Made by a program: the position numbers and the translations under genes. Positions 1 to 5,179 of a stretch of DNA of 7,285 bases are shown in pieces (position 1 is the stretch's first letter; each line of letters starts with the position of its first letter). This stretch comes from Rhodoferax sp. Lineage in GTDB: Bacteria; Pseudomonadota; Gammaproteobacteria; Burkholderiales; Burkholderiaceae_C. The notes beneath the pieces are model-generated. The model searched no databases and had not been told where the DNA came from. It worked only from the letters and a program-made list of their open reading frames with translations. The stretch lies in NCBI GenBank assembly GCA_016463455.1, contig JAEMRG010000103.1:1-7285 (forward strand). The letters run 5' to 3'.

Positions 1-650
1 TGTCTAATTTGTTAAAAGGCGAGCGCGGGGAGGTCACCAAAGGCAGCATCGAATTACGTGGCGAGCGCATCGAAAACCTGACGCCCGCTGATCTGGTGCA
101 GCGTGGCGTAGTGCAAGTGATGGAAGGGCGGCATTGCTTTGCCCATTTGACGATCGAAGAAAATCTGTTGACGGGCAGCTACACGCGCAAGAACAAGGCT
201 GAGATCGCTGGCAATTTGGAAAAAGTCTATGCTTATTTCCCGCGCCTGAAGATGCGGCGCACCAGCCAGGCAGCCTATACCTCGGGCGGCGAACAGCAGA
301 TGTGTGCTATCGGGCGCGCGCTGATGGCCAGCCCGACTATGGTCTTACTGGACGAGCCGTCTATGGGCCTGGCACCGCAAATCGTGGAAGAGGTGTTTGA
401 AATCGTCAAAGACCTGAACCAAAAAGAAAAAGTGACCTTTCTCCTGGCCGAGCAAAACACCAATATGGCGCTGCGCTATGCGGACTATGGCTACATCATG
501 GAATCGGGCCGCGTGGTGATGGATGGACAGGCCAGCGATTTGGCCAATAACGAGGACGTGAAAGAGTTTTACCTCGGTATGGGCGGTGGAGAGCGCAAGA
601 GCTTTAAAGACGTCAAGAGCTACAAGCGCCGCAAGCGCTGGCTGGCCTAA
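1..650 (+). CDS. Branched-chain amino acid-type ABC transporter ATP-binding protein (LivF-like), 5'-truncated
   Basis: C-terminal part, about 215 residues, of a cytoplasmic ATPase that powers a LIV/HAAT-type importer. The reading frame is open to the window edge (first full codon at base 3), so the Walker A region lies upstream; the TTG at 9-11 is internal, not a start. Counting from that TTG, visible parts are VMEGRHCF before the helical domain (about 37-44), the ABC signature TSGGEQQ (91-97), Walker B MVLLDEP (111-117) and the LLAEQN segment where most ABC ATPases carry the switch histidine (145-150); LivF proteins normally have EQN here. The basic tail KSYKRRKRWLA is, from memory, typical of LivF copies that sit beside adenylate-forming ligases. 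The ligase gene follows after 16 bp, so the two are probably co-transcribed. The substrate cannot be read from this ATPase; given the ligase, an organic or aromatic acid is as likely as an amino acid. Confidence 0.93.
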   Translation, partial: SNLLKGERGEVTKGSIELRGERIENLTPADLVQRGVVQVMEGRHCFAHLTIEENLLTGSYTRKNKAEIAGNLEKVYAYFPRLKMRRTSQAAYTSGGEQQMCAIGRALMASPTMVLLDEPSMGLAPQIVEEVFEIVKDLNQKEKVTFLLAEQNTNMALRYADYGYIMESGRVVMDGQASDLANNEDVKEFYLGMGGGERKSFKDVKSYKRRKRWLA

Positions 651-666
651 TTTTTCAGGAGTGTCT

Positions 667-1920
667 ATGGCTGAACATTACGACGCACTGGAAACCCGCA
701 CGCATTTGGCGCGTGAATTGGCATGGATGCAGGCGCTGCCCTTGCAGATAGCGCACGCGCAAGCGCACGCACCGGCTTTGGCCAGCAGCCTGGCGGGTGT
801 GCTGGCCAGTGAGGTCAATTCGCTAGCCGCTTTGGCCCGCTTGCCGGTGGTGCGCAAGCAAGAACTATTGGATTTGCAAAAAGCCTCGCGCGCAGGCGGT
901 GGCGATGTATTCGGCGGGTTTAGCGCCCTGCGCTTTGGTGCGCACATGCCGCGCGTATTTGCCAGCCCGGGACTGATTTACGAGCCCGAAGGCACGCGGC
1001 GCGATTACTGGCGCATGGCACGCGCCATTTTTGCGGCAGGCTTTCGCCCTGGTGAACTGATTCACAACAGCTTTAGCTACCACTTCACGCCGGCCGGCTC
1101 GATGATGGAGACCGGTGCCCACGCGCTGGGCTGTACTGTTTTTGCCGGCGGTACGGGCCAAACCGAGCAGCAGGTGACTGCCATGGCGGAGTTGCAACCG
1201 GCAGGCTATATTGGCACGCCGAGTTTCCTGAAGATAATTTTGGAAAAAGCCAAGGAGATGGGCGTGGCGCTGCCCAGTGTGCGCAAAGCGTTGTTGTCGG
1301 GTGAAGCCTTTCCCCCCTCTTTGCGCGAATGGTTGGCAGAGCGAGGTATCCGGGGCTACCAGTGTTATGCCACGGCCGATGTCGGTTTGATAGCTTACGA
1401 GACCGCCTCCCGCGAGGGCTTGGTGTTGGACGAAGACGTGATCGTCGAGATCGTCCGACCGGGCACCGGTGACCCGGTGGCTGCCGGCGAAGTCGGCGAA
1501 GTGGTCGTTACCAGTCTGAATCCGGCCTACCCCTTGATCCGGTTTGGAACCGGTGACCTGTCGGCGGTGCTGCCCGGACCGTGTCCGAGCGGGCGCACCA
1601 ACACCCGTATCCGCGGCTGGCTGGGCCGTGCTGACCAGACCACCAAAATCCGGGGCATGTTTGTCCACCCCAAACAGGTGGCGGACATTGTGCGCCGCTT
1701 TCCCGAGGTTGTGCGCGCCCGCTTGGTAGTCAGCGGGGCGATGGCCCAGGACGAGATGACCCTCAAGGTCGAAAGCGCCAGCGTCAGCGAGGGTCTGTCG
1801 GCCCGCATCAGCGAAGCTGTGCGGGATGTGACCAAGCTGCGCGCCACGGTGGAGCTGGCGGCGCCCGGTAGTTTGCCCAATGACGGCAAAGTCATTGAAG
1901 ACGCCCGCAGCTACCAGTAA
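667..1920 (+). CDS. Phenylacetate-CoA ligase-like AMP-forming enzyme
   Basis: A 417-residue member of the PaaK-like branch of the adenylate-forming superfamily, expected to activate a carboxylic acid as acyl-AMP and pass it to coenzyme A in the cytoplasm. The ATG at 667 is chosen because AGGAG lies at 657-661, 5 nt before it; the frame stays open upstream into the ATPase gene, but without a better start. Similarity to PaaK is seen in GCTVFAGGTGQTEQQV (155-170), GTPSFLKIILEKA (183-195), SGEAFP (211-216), the adenine-site YQCYATADVG (231-240), YPLIRFGTGDLS with the ribose-binding Asp (288-299), GRADQTTKIRGMFVHPKQV (320-338) and the C-terminal lysine in PNDGK (Lys408). The usual Ser/Thr/Gly P-loop (SSGTTGKP) is replaced by ASPGLIYEPEG near 99-109. 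Length is close to PaaK (about 430). The natural acid is unknown; phenylacetate itself is not implied. It probably activates what the adjacent importer brings in. Confidence 0.9.
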   Translation: MAEHYDALETRTHLARELAWMQALPLQIAHAQAHAPALASSLAGVLASEVNSLAALARLPVVRKQELLDLQKASRAGGGDVFGGFSALRFGAHMPRVFASPGLIYEPEGTRRDYWRMARAIFAAGFRPGELIHNSFSYHFTPAGSMMETGAHALGCTVFAGGTGQTEQQVTAMAELQPAGYIGTPSFLKIILEKAKEMGVALPSVRKALLSGEAFPPSLREWLAERGIRGYQCYATADVGLIAYETASREGLVLDEDVIVEIVRPGTGDPVAAGEVGEVVVTSLNPAYPLIRFGTGDLSAVLPGPCPSGRTNTRIRGWLGRADQTTKIRGMFVHPKQVADIVRRFPEVVRARLVVSGAMAQDEMTLKVESASVSEGLSARISEAVRDVTKLRATVELAAPGSLPNDGKVIEDARSYQ

Positions 1921-2016
1921 GCGCTTAGCCCACTGCTTACGTATTCTCGGGGCCTTTTTTTGGCGCGCGTCTGCGCTAAAACAAGCCTTTTTATTTATGC
2001 TGCGGCCAATAGGCGC

Positions 2017-2022
2017 TAGACT
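2017..2022 (+). promoter_or_regulatory. Possible -10 box upstream of the Bug-type binding protein gene
   Basis: TAGACT (4 of 6 matches to TATAAT) lies 26 bp before the ATG at 2049. Seventeen bp upstream is TTTATG (1994-1999), a poor -35 match. The 128-bp gap after the ligase gene makes a separate promoter plausible, but the match is weak and read-through from the ligase operon is not excluded. Confidence 0.25.
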
Positions 2023-2048
2023 CTGGTTTTTACCCGTTGGAGACCAAT

Positions 2049-3020
2049 ATGAAGAGACTTTTTTTAGCCGGCTTGGCGCTGCTTAGTTTTTCCGGTTTTG
2101 CCCAGACATACCCATCCAAACCCATCACTATCGTGGTTCCCTTTGTGGCTGGCGGTCCCACGGACCGTGTGGCACGTGACCTGGCCGAAGCAATGCGTAA
2201 ACCCCTGGGCGATGCCAGCATCCTTATTGAAAACGTATTAGGCGCGGGTAGCTCGATTGGTTCGAATAAGGTGGCCAAGGCCAATCCCGATGGCTATACG
2301 ATTTTGCTCAACCATATTGCCATGGCCAGTATGCCTAATTTGATGCGCAATATGCCTTTCAAAATCGATTCGGACTTTGAGTACCTTGGCATGATCAATG
2401 ATGTGCCTATGACCCTCATTACCCGTCCCTCCATGCCAGCAAAAAACTTCAAAGAGTTGCGCGATTGGTTGAACGCCAATAAGGGCAAGATTAATTTGGG
2501 TAACGCCGGCATTGGCTCTGCCTCGCATTTGTGCGGTCTGATGTTCCAAAACGCGATACAGGTGGACATGACCACTATTCCTTATAAAGGTACGGCGCCT
2601 GCGATGACCGATTTGATCGGCGGACAAATCGACTTGCTGTGTGACCAGACCACCAATACCTCAGTGCAAATCGAAGCCAAAAAAGTGAATGCCTACGGCG
2701 TTACCACCGCTAAGCGTCTGACGACGCCGGCACTCAAGGACATCCCTACGCTGCAAGAAGACGGCCTAAAAGGCTTTGAGGTCACCATTTGGCACGGTCT
2801 CTATGCGCCCAAAGGCACGCCGGCCGATGTCGTAGCTAAATTGAATAGCGCGCTCAAGGCGGCATTGAAAGATCCCGACTTCATTAAAAAGCAAGAGTCA
2901 TTGGGCGCCGTTGTGGTTACCGATAAGCGCGTTGAGCCTGCCGAGCACAAGAAATTTGTGGCTGCTGAAATAGCGAAATGGGGCCCGGTGATCGCGGCTG
3001 CCAAGGAATATATCGATTAA
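2049..3020 (+). CDS. Tripartite tricarboxylate transporter-type substrate-binding protein (Bug/TctC family)
   Basis: A 323-residue periplasmic solute receptor. The ATG at 2049 is preceded by GGAG (2039-2042) with 6 nt spacing and opens directly into a signal peptide: KR, then LFLAGLALLSFSGFA, with likely cleavage after Ala18 before QTYPSKP. The mature N-terminus YPSKPITIVVPFVAGGPTD is the hallmark of the Bug family, whose early beta-strand and loop bind the carboxylate. Also typical are NVLGAGSSIGSNKVAKANPDGYT (about 63-85), YKGTAPAMTDLIGGQIDL (about 180-197) and the C-terminal LNSALKAALKDPDF region. Length fits the family (about 320-330). Family members bind di- or tricarboxylates, aromatic acids or other small acids; the ligand cannot be predicted. 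No TctA or TctB membrane gene is near, which is usual for the many orphan Bug proteins of Burkholderiales. The gene ends at the intrinsic terminator at 3080-3123. Confidence 0.94.
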   Translation: MKRLFLAGLALLSFSGFAQTYPSKPITIVVPFVAGGPTDRVARDLAEAMRKPLGDASILIENVLGAGSSIGSNKVAKANPDGYTILLNHIAMASMPNLMRNMPFKIDSDFEYLGMINDVPMTLITRPSMPAKNFKELRDWLNANKGKINLGNAGIGSASHLCGLMFQNAIQVDMTTIPYKGTAPAMTDLIGGQIDLLCDQTTNTSVQIEAKKVNAYGVTTAKRLTTPALKDIPTLQEDGLKGFEVTIWHGLYAPKGTPADVVAKLNSALKAALKDPDFIKKQESLGAVVVTDKRVEPAEHKKFVAAEIAKWGPVIAAAKEYID

Positions 3021-3031
3021 AGAGCGTGCTG

Positions 3032-3046
3032 CCCGCGCATCGCGGG
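3032..3046. repeat. Small perfect hairpin CCCGCG-CAT-CGCGGG
   Basis: A 6-bp GC-only inverted repeat (3032-3037 and 3041-3046) with a 3-nt loop lies 12 bp after the stop codon of the Bug-type gene. No T-run follows on either strand, so it is not an intrinsic terminator by itself. It could protect the mRNA 3' end or assist the terminator downstream. Confidence 0.45.
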
Positions 3047-3079
3047 ATCCGGCTGCGGCTCAGCGAGCGCAGGCCACCC

Positions 3080-3123
3080 GAAATCGTCTGCGGCTATACG
3101 CCCCAGACGATTTCTTTGTTTTC
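3080..3123 (+). terminator. Intrinsic terminator of the Bug-type gene, overlapping the DUF1840 3' end
   Basis: GAAATCGTCTG (3080-3090) and CAGACGATTTC (3104-3114) are perfect 11-bp inverted repeats. After one C-C mismatch the stem continues as GGC (3092-3094) with GCC (3100-3102) around a TATAC loop. On the + strand it runs into TTTCTTTGTTTT (3111-3122), giving a U-rich tail. The right arm encodes the last codons of the convergent DUF1840 gene, and that gene's stop codon (3094-3096) falls at the loop. On the - strand the stem is followed by GGGTGG rather than T-residues, so termination is expected mainly for rightward transcripts. Confidence 0.8.
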
Positions 3124-3429
3124 GGCCTGGCAGCGCTCCAGCATCTGGATAAATGGCAGGCTGCGCTGGCGCAAACGGACTCCTTGAACACCTGAAGCTA
3201 GGGGTCGTCCGGATTCACGGGCCGCATCGGCTTTTTCCTGCAAATGCGCTTCTTCTTGGACGACGGCTTGCTGCAGGGCAACGATGGCTGCCGGCATATC
3301 CTGCGGCAGCAGGATGCCTTTTTTAAGGCTTTGCGGATCGGTTTTTCCAATAATGGCCAAAATAGTCCGGCCGTTTTCCTCGAGCATGATGAGGTCGCCG
3401 CATACTTTGGATTTGAACTTGTAAATCAT
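3094..3429 (-). CDS. DUF1840 family protein
   Basis: A 111-residue cytoplasmic protein recognised as DUF1840, a small family of unknown function common in Betaproteobacteria. Features that match the family as I recall it are the start MIYKFKSK (1-8), the GDLIML segment (11-16), RTILAIIGK (21-29), KKGILLPQDMPAAIVAL (36-52), an Ala/Glu-rich helical stretch (about 54-72) and the end RLRQRSLPFIQMLERCQAENKEIVWGV (about 85-111). There is no signal peptide or membrane segment. The ATG is chosen because MIYKFK is the conserved family start and an in-frame TAG lies seven codons upstream; the ribosome binding site is weak. It converges with the Bug-type gene and is divergent from the H-NS gene. The last six codons are also the right arm of the opposing gene's terminator. 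I assign no function. Confidence 0.85.
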   Translation of the reverse strand: MIYKFKSKVCGDLIMLEENGRTILAIIGKTDPQSLKKGILLPQDMPAAIVALQQAVVQEEAHLQEKADAARESGRPLASGVQGVRLRQRSLPFIQMLERCQAENKEIVWGV

Positions 3430-3484
3430 GGTAAAGCCGGCATAGCCCTATTGGTTGACGAAAAGCAAGGCAAGGTCTTGACGT

Positions 3485-3523
3485 AAAGTAAAAAGAGAGT
3501 GTCCAAGCAAATTAAACACTCCC
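3485..3523 (-). terminator. Candidate leftward intrinsic terminator or attenuator upstream of the DUF1840 gene
   Basis: Read on the - strand, GGGAGTGT (3523-3516) can pair with ACACTCTC (3502-3495): seven Watson-Crick pairs plus one G-U, and the stem can be drawn out three more pairs into the tail. The loop is 13 nt and AU-rich, which is large. A T-run TTTTTACTTT follows at once (3494-3485). No - strand gene lies just to the right, so it either ends an antisense or small RNA from the AT-rich region, or sits in a DUF1840 leader (ATG at 3429) as an attenuator. On the + strand there is no T-run after the stem. Confidence 0.5.
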
Positions 3524-3550
3524 TCTGTAAATGAAATTACCATTTTCCGC

Positions 3551-3574
3551 ATGTAAATATTATTATCTTTACAT
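3551..3574. promoter_or_regulatory. 24-bp AT-rich dyad upstream of the H-NS gene
   Basis: ATGTAAA (3551-3557) and TTTACAT (3568-3574) are perfect inverted repeats with centres 17 bp apart, and the spacer TATTATTATC is all A/T but one base. A further TGTAAAT copy lies at 3526-3532. The dyad is about 50 bp upstream of the -10 box. It may be an operator for an unknown regulator, or simply a curved, AT-rich tract to which H-NS binds at its own promoter, as known for E. coli hns. Confidence 0.4.
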
Positions 3575-3602
3575 TTAATGAGATAGGCGTAGATTTTTTG
3601 CA

Positions 3603-3630
3603 TTGTATTGGAATGAAATTAGCCTATAAT
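3603..3630 (+). promoter_or_regulatory. Sigma-70-type promoter of the H-NS family gene
   Basis: A consensus TATAAT lies at 3625-3630, 32 bp before the ATG. The best -35 at usable spacing is TTGTAT (3603-3608, spacer 16), which matches only the TTG of TTGACA; TTGCAT at 3598-3603 would need a 21-bp spacer. Transcription would begin near 3637, giving a leader of about 26 nt that contains the GGAG ribosome binding site. The surrounding 3481-3660 stretch is about 31% GC by hand count and holds no gene. Confidence 0.65.
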
Positions 3631-3662
3631 TGTTACCCATACTTTTTTTGCTGGAGTTACTA

Positions 3663-4037
3663 ATGACTAATTTGATTGATATCCAAGGCCAAATCGAAAA
3701 GCTGCAAAAGCAAGCTGCTGATATTAAGTCTAAAGAATTTTCTGCAACTGTGCGTGATATTCAAGCGAAAATGCAGGCCTTCGGTATCACCGTGAAAGAC
3801 TTACAGACGCGCAAAACCGCCAAAGGTGCTGCCAACTCCGGTCGCCCTGCAAAAGTAAAGGTGGCAAAAGCCCCAAAAGCAGCGCGTAAATCGAGCCAAC
3901 CCGTAGCGGCCAAGTTCCGCGGCCCCAATGGCGAAACCTGGTCCGGTCGGGGTCTGACGCCCAAGTGGCTGGCTTCGCTGGTGGCCCAAGGGCAAAGCAA
4001 AGAGTCGTTTGCCGTCGCGAGCGCTGCCGCTCCTTAA
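3663..4037 (+). CDS. H-NS family nucleoid-associated DNA-binding protein
   Basis: A 124-residue H-NS-like protein expected to bind AT-rich DNA in the nucleoid and silence or organise it. The ATG at 3663 has GGAG at 3653-3656, 6 nt upstream. Residues 1-50 are a heptad-like helical region (LIDIQGQIEKLQKQAADIKSK and following) that fits the H-NS oligomerisation domain. Residues 50-85 form a basic Lys/Ala/Pro-rich linker. Residues 85-118 are the DNA-binding domain, FRGPNGETWSGRGLTPKWL then LVAQGQSKESFAV. The minor-groove loop reads GRGLTP: the first Arg (96) is present, but position 98, Arg in the QGR motif of E. coli H-NS and in many RGR-type beta-proteobacterial proteins, is Leu. Length is typical of the beta-type (about 95-130). 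It is probably monocistronic, with its own promoter upstream and a stem-loop just after the stop codon. Confidence 0.92.
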   Translation: MTNLIDIQGQIEKLQKQAADIKSKEFSATVRDIQAKMQAFGITVKDLQTRKTAKGAANSGRPAKVKVAKAPKAARKSSQPVAAKFRGPNGETWSGRGLTPKWLASLVAQGQSKESFAVASAAAP

Positions 4038-4078
4038 GCAACGCGTTTCTAGCGTGCTTTGTAGTACCAGCGCGTTGC
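4038..4078. repeat. Inverted repeat directly after the H-NS stop codon
   Basis: GCAACGCG (4038-4045) and CGCGTTGC (4071-4078) form a perfect 8-bp stem, extendable by a T-G and a T-A pair. The loop is about 21-25 nt. The left arm starts at the base after the TAA stop. No T-run follows (CCTGTCAAGC), so it is not a canonical intrinsic terminator. It may stabilise the mRNA 3' end or act with Rho. The remaining bases to 4199 hold no gene that I can see. Confidence 0.5.
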
Positions 4079-4140
4079 CCTGTCAAGCGCAAGTCGGGGT
4101 CATTGCGCCCAACACCAAGGCCTGGTTCAGCTTATTTGAA

Positions 4141-4171
4141 TTGCGGCAAATCAGCATGGCGGGGAGATAAT
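4141..4171 (+). promoter_or_regulatory. Possible argB promoter
   Basis: GATAAT (4166-4171, 5 of 6 matches to TATAAT) lies 28 bp before the argB ATG, with TTGCGG (4141-4146) 19 bp upstream as a weak -35 box. The long spacer and poor -35 make this tentative, but argB must start somewhere in this 162-bp gap unless it is read through from the H-NS gene. Confidence 0.35.
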
Positions 4172-4199
4172 CGTCTTCATTTGACGCACGGACACCGCC

Positions 4200-5081
4200 A
4201 TGACTTCCAATAGCATCTATGACAAGGCCGAAACCCTAGCGCGCGCCCTGCCGTATATCCGCAAATACCACGGCAAAACCATGGTAATTAAATACGGCGG
4301 CAATGCCATGACTGACCCGGCCTTGCAGGCGGCGTTTGCGCAGGACGTGGTCTTGCTCAAACTCGTGGGTATCCATCCGGTAGTAGTCCATGGCGGGGGC
4401 CCCCAAATTGAGAGCGCCCTGCACCGCTTGGGCAAAACCGGTTCCTTCATCCAAGGCATGCGGGTTACCGATGCGGAAACCATGGGTGTGGTGGAGTGGG
4501 TGCTGGCTGGCCAGGTGCAGCAAGAAATCGTCGGGCTGATCAACCAGGCCGGAGGCAAGGCGGTGGGATTGACCGGGCGCGATGGGGCCATGATCCGCGC
4601 CAAAAAACTCAAAATGTTGGACCAGGCCGATCCGTCGATTGCGCACGATATCGGTCAGGTGGGTGATATCGTCAGTGTGGATCCCTCAGTGCTGCGTGCA
4701 TTACAGGACGATGCTTTTATTCCCGTGATCAGCCCCATAGGATTTGGCGAAAACAATGAAAGCTATAACATCAACGCGGATGTGGTGGCTGCCAAACTCG
4801 CCACCGTGCTGCAAGCCGAAAAACTTTTGATGCTCACCAATATCAGCGGTGTGCTGAATAAAGCCGGCGACTTGCTCACCGATCTAAGCGCCCGTCAGAT
4901 CGATGCCATGGTGGCAGACGGCAGCATCTCCGGCGGCATGCTGCCCAAAATCAGCGGCGCACTCGATGCTGCCAAAAGCGGCGTCAAGGCGGTTCACATC
5001 ATCGATGGCCGCGTGGCGCATGTCTTATTGCTGGAAATTCTCAGCGATCAAGCCTTTGGCACCATGATTCGCTCATCTTGA
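4200..5081 (+). CDS. argB: N-acetylglutamate kinase
   Basis: A 293-residue cytoplasmic enzyme that phosphorylates N-acetyl-L-glutamate with ATP, the second step of arginine biosynthesis. Amino acid kinase fold residues are visible: KYGGNAM with catalytic Lys31, the glycine-rich VHGGGPQI (63-70), substrate-binding Arg88 in MRVTD, GLTGRDG (123-129), NINAD (190-194) with the conserved Asn/Asp, and Lys250 in GGMLPK. The N-terminal helix YDKAETLARALPYIRKYHGK (7-26) and the C-terminal HIIDGRVAHVLLLEIL (266-281) with GTMI are marks of the hexameric, arginine-inhibited forms; the shorter E. coli enzyme lacks the N-helix. Feedback inhibition by arginine is therefore inferred. The ATG at 4200 gives the full N-helix, although its ribosome binding site is weak. 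No other arg gene is in view, which is common in Betaproteobacteria, where arg genes are scattered. Confidence 0.97.
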   Translation: MTSNSIYDKAETLARALPYIRKYHGKTMVIKYGGNAMTDPALQAAFAQDVVLLKLVGIHPVVVHGGGPQIESALHRLGKTGSFIQGMRVTDAETMGVVEWVLAGQVQQEIVGLINQAGGKAVGLTGRDGAMIRAKKLKMLDQADPSIAHDIGQVGDIVSVDPSVLRALQDDAFIPVISPIGFGENNESYNINADVVAAKLATVLQAEKLLMLTNISGVLNKAGDLLTDLSARQIDAMVADGSISGGMLPKISGALDAAKSGVKAVHIIDGRVAHVLLLEILSDQAFGTMIRSS

Positions 5082-5136
5082 CGAGAAAAATACCTAGAAA
5101 AGCCGAGGGATAAGCCAGGTGGGGGTTTATCTGGTG

Positions 5137-5162
5137 CAAAATAGTACGACCGTTCTATTTTG
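5137..5162. promoter_or_regulatory. Probable operator of the TetR-family regulator
   Basis: CAAAATAG (5137-5144) and CTATTTTG (5155-5162) are perfect inverted repeats, and ACG (5146-5148) with CGT (5151-5153) extends the symmetry. Of 13 base pairs of the dyad 11 are symmetric; only one T-T pair and the central AC break it. Size, even symmetry and position (ending 17 bp before the TetR ATG) fit a TetR-family operator. The site would cover the transcription start or promoter of the regulator, so autorepression of the regulator and the dehydrogenase gene is the simplest reading. Confidence 0.7.
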
Positions 5163-5179
5163 ATGATCTCCGCCAACCC

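Noticed and set aside
9..11. TTG as the start codon of the ABC ATPase
   Set aside because: The frame is open to the window edge, and the ATPase fold needs a Walker A segment upstream, so this is an internal codon of a truncated gene.
865..1668. Open reading frame of 267 codons on the - strand inside the ligase gene
   Set aside because: It is antisense to a convincing ligase, has low-complexity Gly/Ala/Arg/His composition and no ribosome binding site or family likeness.
1918..1927. Perfect 10-bp palindrome TAAGCGCTTA over the ligase stop codon
   Set aside because: It has no loop or T-run, so it cannot act as a hairpin terminator, and a 10-bp palindrome can occur by chance.
1955..1996. T-runs and GC-rich bits after the ligase gene as a possible terminator
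   Set aside because: Only 3-4 bp pairings (GGC with GCC, GCGC with GCGC) precede the TTTTTATTT run; no stable stem can be drawn, so the end of this operon is unresolved.
3244..3486. 80-codon + strand frame antisense to the DUF1840 gene
   Set aside because: The - strand protein matches the DUF1840 pattern from first to last residue; the + frame does not resemble a known protein and lacks a convincing start.
5109..5134. GATAA/TTATC and CCAG/CTGG inverted repeats after argB as a terminator
   Set aside because: The pairings are short and compete with each other, and no T-run follows.
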